From: Promerops cafer
Taxonomy: Eukaryota; Chordata; Aves; Passeriformes; Nectariniidae
Reading direction: 5' to 3'
Assembly (NCBI GenBank): GCA_013398275.1
Contig: VZSE01014957.1
Coordinates: 449,342 to 513,341, forward strand
Length of the DNA: 64,000 nucleotides
Below the pieces are notes generated by a model. It was not told the DNA's origin and did not search any database. It was given only the letters and a program-made list of their open reading frames with translations. Positions within the stretch are counted from its first letter, which is position 1. Each line of letters begins with the position of its first letter. Below, in pieces: positions 39,699 through 51,418 of the stretch. Both the position numbers and the translations under genes were made by a program.

Positions 39699-42009
39699 GT
39701 AAGAAAAACTAAATGGAACAGCAGCAAAAAGCAATAAATGGCATCACGTGTGGATGGGAAAGGTGCTGAGTGCTTTGGTTGTGGTTGTGGATTTTGAGTG
39801 ATGCCCCTCAGGGAGAGCAGAAAATAAAATGTCTGATTTGTGACAACCCTTTTGTGGCAGGGAGGACACATCTTGACATTTTAATCATGGGGAAAATGGA
39901 TTTATTAAGGCAATGAAGTCCAGAATAAAGAATGCATGGTTGGGAGCTGGGGTTATTGATTTGGGTTTTATGTTTGCTACACAAGGACCCAGATTTGGTG
40001 ATTTTGTACCTGCCAGGCTTTCCCAGAATAGCAGAATTTATTTCCAACATGGAATATTTTTCTGTTGAAACAGACCAAGTCATAACACCCCTCTCAGGGC
40101 AGTTCCTGGAATATTTCAGCCTGTTTGAAACATTTCAGTTTAAACACCTCGGATTTCCCAACAGCTGTTTTGTCTAAAAAGGATGATGCCAATGAAGGCA
40201 GGGTAAATTTAACTTCTGGTTTTTTCAGTGAGGACATCAACAGCCTCATAAATGTGAAGGGAGAAAACAAGGCAAAGGAAAAAATAAGGAAGTATTAGAA
40301 AAGTTACATCAGCAAAATTACTATATTGGCAAAATTATTGGCAAAAATTATATCCAATATTTTGTTTAAATTGTGAGAATTGCCCCTACTTTGGCTGGAG
40401 CAGTTATATGTGAGTGAAGTGTAGCAGTTGTTTGGCTGAAAAATTGAATTTAAAGGCAGAGTCACACAAGCATGTTCTGGATCTTCATGGTTTGCAGAAC
40501 ATCTCTCCAAATAAAAGATTTGAATATGTCTACTCATTCATGTAAACAAACAAACAAAAAAACCCCCAACAAAAAAACTCCAGGGAAAAAAGTTTATGCT
40601 TCAAAATTCCAACTCTTTAATCTCTGGCATGTTTTAAAAAATATTGCAGTTTAATACAAAAACAATGATCTTGTGCCAAATCCACAAGATTATTTCCTTA
40701 GAAGAGTAAGGGATTTGATTTTTCTTAGGGTTGGTGGAATTTTTTAGCCAATGATGGAAGTTTTGGAGCCAAGAAATCTTGATCACTGCTCCCTAGTGGC
40801 TTTTCTGTAGTTTTCCAAAAAGTATTTTAAAAAGTATCAAGGCCAAGTTGCCATCAAAACATGTCAGGAGAAAATGAGGGCTGGGAACCTCCAGAAAATA
40901 ACAGCTCCACAGATTTGCAGGTCATGAGAAAACTTGGTAAAAGTGCTGCTTTTGTTAGGAAAAAAAGGACCTCTGTGCCATCAGATAACTCTGAGAATGA
41001 GATAACAAGGGATTTTATAAAATTATAGTTTTATGGGTAATTTATTTACCCAAATTTACCTGAAGCTGATCATTTTCTCTCCAATCTGGTGTCAGATACC
41101 TGGGGATGTGGTTTGTGGTGTGAGAGGGAGGTGCAGACATGATGGGAGAGCAATTCTCTGTTTCTGTGATAATTGGAGATATTTCTTATCAATTTGAGGC
41201 CCAAAGTGACCTTGTATCATAGATTTATGAGCAAATTATCAGTTAGCAAAATTGTAGAAATTTCAATGACAAAATTTTGCTGGTTTAGTTTTGGAGGAAA
41301 AAAATATTTAACAGGCACCAACTTGTTTTTTATGAATGAAAATCATACCATGAAAAATTATATTTTCTATAACATAATGCAGAAATTTTAGGATCTTGAT
41401 GCTTGAGCCACAATTAAAATTTTTCTCCTGACCTCCTTCTGTATGCAGTCACTCCATCCAGCATTAATTACAGAACTAGAACAATTATGGGAATATATCA
41501 TATTCCTTTGAGGAGCTTTTGGAAAGCAAACTGTATTTTTTTACTTTTAATTTTTAAAAAGTACATTCCCTCCATTCCCCAATTCTTTCATTAAATTGGT
41601 TTTTGAGAGGACACTTTCTGTTCTTTTGTTTGGAACCACAGCGCTGTCTGGGATGTGTTACCCCCCTTGTTTTAGTAAATAAAAGTTGCCTCTTTCTTTT
41701 GCTGAGGGATCTGCAATTCTGATGAAGGCATCATTAATCCTCTAAGTATTATATCCATGCTGGGCCAGTAAATTGGATTTCCATGTTCCAAACTCTTGGC
41801 ACCCCCCACGACACCTAGATCACAACATCTCAGAGCTGTGCTGCAGATGTTTTTTAGGAATCCTGTTTAAAGGCAAGGATTTCTTTACAGGTTTAGCTCA
41901 TTGAGCTTCAGTGCCATTTCCACGACTCTTGACAGCAAATCCTTAATGTTGCTTTTGCCAGATCATGCAGGTTTGGGGTTTTTTATTTATTTTTACAGTG
42001 GCAGTGGTA

Positions 42010-42194
42010 AAACACTGGCACAGGGTGCCCAGAGCAGCTGTGGCTGCCCCTGGATCCTTGGAAGTGCCCAAGGCCAGGCTGGACAGGGCTTGGAGCAGCC
42101 TGGGACAGTAGAAGGTACCCTGCCTTCCACTTGAAAAGAAAATGAGCTTTAAAAGCTCTCTTCCAACCCAAACAGTTCTATGATCCTGTGATTT
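42010..42194 (+). mobile_element. CR1 LINE 3' end
   Basis: ACACTGGCACAGGGTGCCC, AGGCCAGGCTGGACAGGGC and TTCCAACCCAAACAGTTC mark a truncated CR1 copy in sense with SYN2. It ends in TTCTATGATCCTGTGATTT. Confidence 0.9.
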
Positions 42195-43118
42195 GAAATT
42201 CAAGAATCCAGCTAATCTACTTGGATTAATGTATCCAAGCTGGGATCTCAGAACTGCTAAAGCAATTTTAACATGGATTTTAATTATTTTGTTGTTTTTT
42301 TCTACCAGACTGAGAATTCGGAATCATTTTGTAATCTTCTGAGTGTCTCACTCCAGTAAACAGCTTGTATTTATTCAAGGCATGTAAATAATTTCACCAA
42401 TTTACTATGCTAATTTAATTTACCCTGCAGTGATACCTCTTTCAGGAAGTTGAAACCTTCAAGCTAGTCAGGGCTTTTTTCCCCTATAAAATTGGAATGC
42501 AGAAAAGACTCTTTCGACTGTCAAATTTAGGAGTGAATTGCCCCTGTTCTGGAGGCTCTGTCCTGTTGGTTTGTGTTTTCTGTTTTCCATAACCTTCCCC
42601 AGTAACAAAATGTCAGGGTTGGAGTAAGGTGAAGATGGGGTCAGGTTGTTGGCAAAGGTGCAGGGTGACTGGCAGGAAACCACGGGGAGCAGCAGGGGAA
42701 ATGATGATCAGATACCAGAGAGGAAAGGGGGAAATGCAGTTGTAAGTCTAAAAATTCCTTTTGACAAGTCTCTTGATCAAAAGTTCAGCTGTGATTCTCT
42801 CCATTATGGTCTGATTCCTTTTGCCAGCAATGTGGTTGCTTCATCCCTTACTGTCCTTAAAACAGCCTGACAAAAATGGTGGAAAAAGAAAAAATTGTTC
42901 CCCAAAAGTCCAAGTTTGTGGCAGAGCCCTTTGCCTGCTTTAGCTTTGCTTGTCACTGCTCAGAAACTGGAGAACACAAACTAAGGACAAACCCAGAGGT
43001 TATAGATGTGATTTATCTGTCAGCAGGAAAACAACCTGGAATCCATGCTAATTTCTCTCTCCTCTTAGTGGAACCCCATTGCTGAGGGGATGCTGAACAG
43101 ATTAAGGGTGTTGCAGAT

Positions 43119-43607
43119 TTTCATGAAACCACCATGGCTCTTTCCATATTTTAGCATTTCCCTTGGGTTTGAGTGTTTTTTGTGAACCCATCATGGCTCT
43201 TTCCATATTTTTACCATTTCCCTTTGGTTTGACTGTTTTTCACGAAGCCACCATGGCTCTTTCCATCATTTTAGCATTTCCCTTGGGTTTGACTGTTTTT
43301 CATAAAGCCACCATGGCTCTTTCCATCTTTTTAGCATTTCCCTTGAGTTTGAGTGTTTTTTGTGAACCCATCATGGCTCTTTCCATCTTTTTAGCATTTC
43401 CCTTTAGTCTGAGTGTTTTTCATGAAACCATCATGGTTCTTTCCATCTTTTAGCATTTCCCTTTGGTTTGAATGTTTTACATCTTTTAGCATTTCCCTTG
43501 GGTTTGAGTGTTTTACATCTTTTAGCATTTCCCTTTGGTTTGACTGTTTTTCATGAAGCCACCATGGCTCTTGCCGTCTTTTATCATTTCCCTTGGGTTT
43601 GCGTGTT
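43119..43607. repeat. 60-bp minisatellite upstream of SYN2 exon 4
   Basis: About five 60-bp units are followed by shorter ones. Each has the form CATGGCTCTTTCCAT, a T-rich stretch ending TTTTAG, CATTTCCCTTGGGTTTG and a TGTTTTT block. The period is a multiple of three, so an open frame runs through it by default; I regard it as non-coding. The last part recurs at 43771-43986 because of the assembly duplication. Confidence 0.92.
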
Positions 43608-44149
43608 CCTCCAGCCCTTCCCTGCTCACCCACCAGCCATTGTCCCCCCTCTGCACATGCTGCTGTTGGAGGAGAAGCAGTTTGCTGGGGGATTTTCAGC
43701 GCTGTGGACATTTCTTGGCAGGTCGTTCCGGCCCGACTTCGTGCTGGTGCGGCAGCATTCCTACAGCATNTTAGCATTTCCCTTTAGTCTGAGTGTTTTT
43801 CATGAAACCATCATGGTTCTTTCCATCTTTTAGCATTTCCCTTTGGTTTGAATGTTTTACATCTTTTAGCATTTCCTTTGGGTTTGAGTGTTTTACATCT
43901 TTTAGCATTTCCCTTTGGTTTGACTGTTTTTCATGAAGCCACCATGGCTCTTGCCGTCTTTTATCATTTCCCTTGGGTTTGCGTGTTCCTCCAGCCCTTC
44001 CCTGCTCACCCACCAGCCATTGTCCCCCCTCTGCACATGCTGCTGTTGGAGGAGAAGCAGTTTGCTGGGGGATTTTCAGCGCTGTGGACATTTCTTGGCA
44101 GGTCGTTCCGGCCCGACTTCGTGCTGGTGCGGCAGCATTCCTACAGCAT
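43391..44149. repeat. 379-bp direct repeat cutting SYN2 exon 4 (probable assembly duplication)
   Basis: Bases 43391-43769 recur at 43771-44149 with one difference seen by eye (TTTCCCTTGG versus TTTCCTTTGG near 43498/43878). A single N at 43770 separates them. The first copy stops after 48 bases of exon 4, in the middle of the sequence encoding the SYSM residues, while the second copy continues into the complete exon. Confidence 0.92.
43722..43769 (+). pseudogene. Truncated duplicate of SYN2 exon 4 (assembly artefact)
   Basis: These 48 bases equal the first 48 bases of exon 4, including its acceptor, and then meet an N. There is no donor. It should be masked when a gene model is built. A real partial exon duplication is possible but much less likely, given the N and the near-identical intron upstream. 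Confidence 0.88.
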
Positions 44150-44258
44150 GGCGGAGAACGAGGACTTCCGCAACCTGATCATCGGCATGCAGTACGCCGG
44201 CGTCCCCAGCGTCAACTCCCTCGAGTCCATCTACAACTTCTGTGACAAGCCCTGGGTG
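44102..44258 (+). CDS. SYN2: Synapsin II, coding exon 4 (C domain)
   Basis: This 157-bp exon gives one base closing the split Arg codon and then 52 codons from SFRPDFVLVRQHSY through MAENEDFRNLIIGMQYAG and VPSVNSLESIYNF to CDKPWV. The acceptor is TTGGCAG and the donor GTGAGT, ending in phase 0. It is one of the most conserved blocks of the synapsin C domain, and the MAENEDFR and GMQYAG wording is typical of synapsin II. Third positions are G or C in 50 of 52 codons. A truncated copy of the first 48 bases lies upstream at 43722-43769, cut by an N, and should not be treated as a second exon. An antisense LTR begins 19 bases after this exon. Confidence 0.97.
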
Positions 44259-44277
44259 GTGAGTGCTGCTGGGGCCC

Positions 44278-44692
44278 TGGAGGGGCTCCCTAGAGCAGAG
44301 GCTAGGCAAGAATAAAATGTGTGTTTATTAAAGGCCTTCGACAGGCACGCCTTGGGCCGTCAGAGCCTCCCAGGGCCTACACCCAAGGTGGACAATGGGC
44401 ACGAGTTTTTCACACAATTCTAAGTTTGGTCCACTTACATATCAGGGGTTAATCCTCCAATTCCAGCTGCAGGTAATGAAGTCGTTTACCCCCAGTTTGC
44501 TCCCCCCAACTCACTTTTGTTTATAATTTTTGGGGCCTGAGGCAGTGAGGTGTCCTTGAGTTCCAGGCCTAGAGAGGAATTGTTTTGAATAAAACCTGAA
44601 GATAGTAACCAACACTCTATATGGTGTTTAGAGTTATACACTAAAGCAGCACAGGATTTGAAAAATACAAAAGCTAAAATCCTAAGGCATCA
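44278..44692 (-). mobile_element. Solo LTR just after SYN2 exon 4, minus orientation
   Basis: This 415-bp element matches the LTR at 16455-16869 over its full length. It starts only 19 bases after the last base of exon 4 and lies antisense to SYN2. A minus-strand AATAAA lies near its exon-proximal end. No coding remnant of a provirus adjoins it. Flanking bases (GGCCC and CTGCA) do not form a target duplication, so either the edges are slightly wrong or the duplication has decayed. Confidence 0.68.
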
Positions 44693-46148
44693 CTGCACCT
44701 GGAAATTTCCCGGGCCTGGCAATTCAACTGCTGCAAAGACTTTCTTTAACTGCATGTTTCATTCCCCTTCATGAACGTTGATTATCAGACTTCCCTCGCT
44801 GAGCAGTGAAATAGTGGAAGGATTAAAAACCAAACTAAGATATTTCAATAGTTCTTCTTTTGAAAGAGCCAGTGTGGAGACAGAGAGGAAAAATCTTTGT
44901 AGTAGAAATAGAGAAATAAGTGAGGTATCCAACGGAAAGCCTCCCCACTGCTAACACGCTTCCTCAAGTGAGGAGAGAGTGTTTATTCACAATTTGTCTG
45001 GGAAAAGCAAGCTGAGAATATTTCTCATATTTGTGGTTTTGAATATAATTTGAACAGGCTCTAGCCAGTGTTTTCCTCATTCCTGTGAAATTTTTGGGGC
45101 TATGCTTTAGCAGGGAAATCTGAAGCGACTCGTTTCCTCACTTGAAAGCCCTTTTCATAGTCCTGTGCCTCTGCGGTCAGATTGGTCCTTTCAGTTACCC
45201 CTGGAGCACTGAGGTACCCTGGAGAGCCACAGATATTCACCAGCTCTAGTGGAGAAGCCAATGCCATTTTCCTTGACAAGTTTTGTAGAAATGGAGGGAG
45301 AATTTGGTGACCCTTTTGGTTCATAAAGAACTAAACATTAGCAGCAGCAAGTTAAAATGTGGTGCTGGAAAAGGTGCTGGTCCATGGTGCAGTCACTGCT
45401 CCTATAATTCCATTGTCCAACAGTTAACACAACTTTAAAAAATCCCTCTTCTTATAAATAGCCAAAACTTTATTTTTTTCCTCTGGCATCTGGGTAAGAA
45501 AAGAACAGCTGTCAATATTTTTCACGCTGCAGGGGAGTTTTACTACAATACTTTTTATTGCCTTGAAGATGTTAATTTTTTAATACTTACTATGAAAATC
45601 CCTCCAAACAATTGTCAGCACTTTCTAACATATACCTCTTGCAGCTCATTTTATTATCTTTTTATGCTGCACTAAACTGCTGCAGAAGGGGAATAAATAA
45701 TTGATAGAGCATTTACAACATCTCAGTACACACTGTACATAGCTGAATTCATTATTTCAGTGCATCACATTTTCCAGCTGTGTGGCATTTCCCAGTGCTT
45801 TGATTCACTGGGTGCAGTAAAGCTGGGTGGGGAGGCAAAGCCAGTAGCATTTATAAGCAATAAAAATAAAGGAATAATTCCTCCTTACTGACTGCCATAT
45901 CTGTGCCTTTATCACTTTATCACTGCCCTTCAGGTAGGTCCTAGTGAGGAGTGTGGGCTTTTAGAAAGAATTTCTGTACAAACACCAGGGGTTTTGTTTG
46001 GCTTTTTAACCTGAATATCCTGCCTTGTGTTGGTGGTGGTGCTGGGAGATGTAGAGACCACTGTGTACATCCCAGAGCAGCATGGAATCCTCATCAGATT
46101 TAGGAAAGGAAAACAGTGGAAGGTCTCACGGCCCATGGAGGGATTTTT

Positions 46149-46232
46149 GGGATGTCCTGTGCAGGGCCAGGAGCTGGTCTTCAATGCCTGTTGTGGGTCT
46201 CTTCCAACTCAGGATATTCTTTGCTTCTATAA
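46149..46232 (+). mobile_element. CR1 LINE 3' end
   Basis: TGTGCAGGGCCAGGAGCTGG, then CTTCCAACTCAGGATATTCT, is the typical CR1 terminus. The copy is short and 5'-truncated. Confidence 0.87.
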
Positions 46233-48047
46233 AGTCATTCCAGAATAGCTGCCCTGAGGGGAAGAAGTCTGTTAACTCAGCTGACTTCATGGGTGCTCAG
46301 ACATTGCAGCAGAATCCAGGCACTGTTGGATTTGCCAGTACCATCGTCTGCCTTGTTTGGCTGGACCAGTCTCGTGTGTGCTCCCTGCCTGGGTGAAATC
46401 CCTGCTGAAAGTCCTTGTGGATGCCTGGGAATGCACTCCTCAGTCTGGTGCTGCCTGCTAAAATTAAGGGTAAAAACCACTGAGCCCCTCCATGGCCATG
46501 GACATGCTTGGATTGGCCATCGCTTAACCAACCCCCTGTTCAGAGCATGGCAGGGAATTCTTCCTGCACAATCCCTCAGTGCCCTGATATTTGTGTGAAA
46601 GTTCTCTCTGCTGACATTTCAAGTGCAAAAGCCCCATGGAAAACAGGGAAGCAGAACACTACATAAAGCCAAAAGTAACAATCTTTATTAATTCATGAGA
46701 AATAGATTGACTTTCCTGCAGGTAAAATGTGGAGTGGCAGAAGGGAATTACAACTTTGATAACAGCAGGGGAAAAAAGGGGGGGTGTGCAATGGAATGGG
46801 CCTTAAAAAGAGGGGAAATTATTGAGTTAGCCATGGGCAGTGAGTCTTTCTTATATCAGAGCAAAATTAGGAGCAGTGTAGATCTGCTAGGAGGGGAAGT
46901 AGGGGAAGTGAGACTGGTTATAAAAGGGCTCTCAAATAAAATGAGAGTTAGAACTCAACGTACAAGGTCCTTGGGTTTTAAATTAGTGCTCTTCACCGTG
47001 TCAGGTGTTTGGTGGTTTTGGAGCACACAGCTCCAGATGCAGAACATCTTTTCAGCTCTGAGGGCAGATTCACACTGTGCCACAAACTGCAGCACCTGCC
47101 CTTAACATTGCAGGAAAGCTCTTTCTGTGCTCTGGCTCTCTGTGCATTTGCCAGTAGACAGTGAACAAATTTGTGTTTGATCTGAGGTGTATTATTGAAA
47201 GGGGGGGTGTGGTGGGAGGATTGCCAGGAATGTACTGAGAACAGGTCTTAAAGCTCGGATTCCCTGGTGCCAGGGCATGCACAGCTCCTCCAAATGCACA
47301 GCAGAAGTTCAGAGCACTGTACAGCCCTGAGAGAAGCTGGGCTGTGAGCAGCCAGGTGGAAGAAAATGTTGGAATGAGTGTGTGTGGGGATTTGTTTGTG
47401 CTCTGAAACATGTTCATAGTGCGGGGTTGTTCCAGCGCTCGGGCTGTTTCAATTCTGTGATAACACTTAGCACTTAGCTCATGGAAAATTCATGGCCCTG
47501 GCTGGAGATGGATTTCACTTAAATGCTAGTAAGGATGTCAGAAAGCTGGGGGGAGAGCACGGGTTTTATAAATAAAGACTAAGGTCTTTATTGCTGAGCT
47601 CACACAGAACTGTGGAGGAACCCTTTGAAGGTTCATGCCCTCGTTGAAGAATTGTTATTAAAACATTAGAAAGTTTCAGTGCAGGGTGATGTTGCAAAGG
47701 AATTGTCTTGGGCATGAAATAAGCCATCAAACAAGACTAGAATTTTACCTGGTTCAATTTACAGTTACACTGAGTTAAGGTGAGGCAAAAACATCCACTG
47801 TCCTTGTAGGATTCCCAATTCACCTCACAGTTTTACTCGTGATTAATGGGGTGCAGATCCTGCTGAAAAGAAAAAGTAAAGAGGGAGAAAAAGAGCATCA
47901 TTAATTATGCAAAGTTAATATTTGATACCATTTAAACTACCTGTATTCCTTTAGAAAATGTCATTCAGGAAATGAGGGAGGCTTCCCTTAAGTGAGGCTT
48001 AGGAGCTTGTATGCAAACTTTTTTTCTCATAGTGCATGATGCCATTG

Positions 48048-48195
48048 TCCCTGCAGGGATTTGAGATTTAAGTTCCACGTAGATGTGGAACCTAAGGACA
48101 AGGGTGAGTGGTGGCCTTAGAAGTTCATGGTTAGTGCCTGGTCTTGGTGATCCTAGAGGACTTTTCCAACCCAAATTATTCTGTGGTTCTGTGGA
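48048..48195 (+). mobile_element. CR1 LINE 3' end
   Basis: The segment has CCCTGCAGGGATTTGAGATT, GTGGTGGCCTTAG and TTTTCCAACCCAAATTATTC followed by TCTGTGGTTCTGTGG. These fit a diverged CR1 3' end in plus orientation. Confidence 0.8.
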
Positions 48196-51100
48196 GGTGT
48201 GTGAATAATTGTGGAGGCCAGAAGCAACTGCAAAATGTGCTGATGATAGCAGAGCTTGCAGCATTAGGAAAAATCTCATTATTTAGACTGGGAAAATAAT
48301 ATTTTAAAACCCCCCAAAAAATAACATGTATTAAAAAATACAAAACATGATTTGCCAGTGTCCTGTGTTGAATTTAAAAAAATTAAATTCTTCCTGCATG
48401 CATCCATTTGCATGATTCTTGGATGTGAAACTTGCACGCTGAAGGGTTTCCTTCAACTGCACCCTGCTGGATTTTAGCTTCAGTTGCAAATATTGGTGAT
48501 AGGGGTGCAGTATTTTTGTAACACCCCAGTTTTTTCCCTGCCCACCCCACTGTGTCCAGCAGCTTGCTGGTAAGTGGAGTCAGGCAGGGAGGTGGAGCTG
48601 AGTGACACCAAAGAGGCAAACTCTGGTTTAATTGTCAGGGGCTGCAAGGTTCAGTGTCCAAGGCTGCTGTAGATAGAATAAAGGGTTGGGTTTTATGTCA
48701 GTTCTACCTGACTGTGATGTGATAATTACAGGCATTACAGGGGCTGGGCTGGTACTTGCAGGTTCTTTCTGGCAGTGATAAACCTTCCAGCCCTGCAGAG
48801 ACTCCAGAGCTGCTGCTTGTCTACAGCAGCTGCACATGGCTGAAGAGGAAGAAAACCCTCACAAAATCAGCCCAGTTCCATGAGTGCAGTTCTGGTTCCT
48901 TCAGTGCAGAGGAAAAGCATCCCAGCCCCTGCAGCTGGCTGCACATCTGTTCTCCTGGGAGGCTGCAGGGGTGCTGTGGAGGCTTCAAGGGTCTGCTGAT
49001 GCCCTCATCACACATTCACTCTGCTGAAGGAGGGGCACAACCCTCATTTGTGAGCACTGTGACCCTGACTGGCTGTTGCCAGGCTGGTGGAAGGGTCTGT
49101 GTTGAGGAAAGAGGGAGTGGAGGGAATCCCAGAGGGGTCTGGGAAGACCAGGTGCGCTGAGCTTGGGCAGAGCTGTCCCAGCCTGTGAGAGGCTCTGCAG
49201 GGATAGGAGCTGGTGCTGAGCAGCTTGGCCCCATCAAAGTGCACTCCTGGCACTCTGCCCCACCACTCCAGGGACGTGGGAACAGAGGAAGCAGGCAGGG
49301 AGGGTTTTCTGGGCCAGAGATACCTGGGAGTGCGTGAAGACAGCTGGGAGGTCCTGGTGCTCTTCACACAGAGCTCCAGATGGGAACCCATCTTGTGCTG
49401 AGACATCTTCAGGTGTCACACTCTGCCCCATTGTAGGAGTTTATTGTTATCAGGGCTTTTAAATGTTAGAGAAGTGCCACAGAACACTTGGTTGTGCCGA
49501 AATTTCTCTCCTTGCTCACCCACAGCCACTGCGAGGGGAGGCTGGGTATGGCTTCTCTTGTCAAACCTGGTAGTGTTGTAAATCTCACAGTCCTTGTTTG
49601 TTTCTTTTCCTTCAGTTTGGGAGCAGACAGCCAAACACTTTTTTGCAAGTTTGTTGATACTTTCCTTGTTTCACTCCTCTTGCCAAGCTTACACAACTCT
49701 GTGACTTCATGTGCCGTGTTCTGCTTTGCATTTCTTTTGCAGATGCTTTTCTACTTTTCTGTCTTCATCTTTCTGATCTAACTGGACATTTAACTTCTCT
49801 GGTTTTACCTTGCTTTCTTGGAAGGTCTGTTTTAATTGCCCTTTCTTGCTATTTGATGGTTTCTAGTGCTCTTCCCCACCTTGTTTTCTCCTCTGTGTTG
49901 CTGCTCCAAGTTGGTCTCTTGTGCTTTTTCCACTCCCAGTTATACTTTAAAAATCTTGAGCAACAGATTGGAGCACTGGCAGGACATTTGTCAAGACTCT
50001 GCAGGGAGGAGCAGAAAAAAAGACATGAGCTCTGTTCCTTCCAGCTTCCTGTTGACACAAATTATTGAAGCTATGCTAATGGGAGACACAACCACGCAGA
50101 GGAGATTCCATTTTGTGTCAAAGCATCTTCTGGAGAGCAAACAACAGACAAAATGAGTGTGTGCAAGAGGAGAAGCATTTTGAAAACCCATTTGCTGTAA
50201 ATCTAGGAGATTTTCAGTGCTGTTCCATGTTGGGTTTAAAGAAAGAAATTCTAGATGTTTATTTCACTATAAGAAAATCCTGTGCTCGTTAGCAAAAGTG
50301 GGACAGAATTTGGCTGGTTATTGCTCTCTTTTATGTGCCAGAGGGGATTCTCCTAAAGGTCAGGGCTGGAGAATGCTTACCTGCAATCTGGCTGCAGCTC
50401 AGAGAGGGCAGACATTTAGGGACTCTCAAATTTAATGTCTGCCATCATGACAAACGTTAGGGACGCTGAGACGTGTTTTAGTCAGTTTTCTGTGTTCCAT
50501 TCGATCAAACCTGGAGCCAGCACTGAACTTTCTTGTTCCAACCACTCTGGCAAGATTGATCTCGCTGGCAGGTAAAGGCAGGGCAGCCAGAGCAGTGCAG
50601 TGACCCCTGCCTGCCCTTTCACTGCTGAATTTCCTTTCTGTGCCCCCGCGCTGGGGCAGGAGTGCCTTCTCTCCCAGGCAGGGCAGAGTTGCTTCCTGGG
50701 ACACCAGGACATGGGTGGCAGGGCTTGAGCAGCCCCATGTGATGACGTGTGGCAGTCTCTGTATGAAATTCCATCTGCCTAACAGCAAATATTTGCATCA
50801 GTGGCCAGTTTTGTGGCCTTTATGCATAGGAATTTTGGATTTACAGAAGGGTATTGGATTTACAGATTTCAAGGGAAGTCAGAGGCCTGTGCATCTCCAG
50901 GGCAGCCAGAGAGCAAACAAACAGGTGCTTTTCCTCCAAGCAGAACTTTCTTAAGAATAAAAAAACCTGCATGAAAAACCTGAATAAAACCTGTTTTAAT
51001 TCTCTGTCAGCCAGTGAAGATTCTTTGCCCAGTCTGCCACTTAAAGCAAAACATGCTGATGGATTTGTCGTGCGAGAGCTGAAAGTAAATTCACAAAACT

Positions 51101-51379
51101 GTGTCAGAAGGAAGGTGCAAACATTGTAAGCTTCTTGGTCAAAAGGCAATTTAATACCAGGTTTGAACATTGAACTGGAGCAAAAGTCATAAATATAAAT
51201 GTAAGTTTAAATGCATAACTGGAAATTTAAATACATTAAACCTAGTCGTGTGTTTGCTCTTTGCATGTCTTTATAGAGCTGGTTTAGTTTAATCTAGTCT
51301 TGGAACAGGAAGGGAATTTTACAGCCTTCCTTGCTGATTTTGCTTTCCTAAAATAAGTAAGGTCACTTGAAATTCCTGT

Positions 51380-51418
51380 TAAAAAAAAAAAAAAAAAAAN
51401 CCCCCCCCCGCAAAAAAA
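51380..51418. other. Poly-A / N / poly-C junction
   Basis: About 19 A, one N and nine C lie side by side. Such a junction is unusual in genomic DNA and likely marks a low-quality join. No flanking duplication was seen here. Confidence 0.8.

Larger units (their letters stand above)
39699..44101 (+). other. SYN2: SYN2 intron 3
   Basis: The intron has GT and AG ends and an apparent length of 4403 bp, but about 380 bp of that is a probable assembly duplication (43771-44149 repeats 43391-43769). It contains a CR1 end at 42010-42194 and a 60-bp minisatellite from 43119. No gene was seen in 39699-42009 or 42195-43118. Confidence 0.9.

Noticed and set aside
43848..44315. 155-codon plus-strand frame that reads through minisatellite, exon 4 and its donor
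   Set aside because: Only 44102-44258 is exon. The rest is intron kept open by a 60-bp period, and the frame runs past a clear GTGAGT donor.
46695..47105. 136-codon frame with a TATAAAAGG motif and AATAAA nearby, possibly an LTR
   Set aside because: I could not find paired TG/CA ends, a target duplication or a second copy in the window. It is too weak to list.
47555..47880. Possible minus-strand LTR ending with AATAAAGACC
   Set aside because: A polyadenylation-like motif alone is not enough. No boundaries or related copies were seen.
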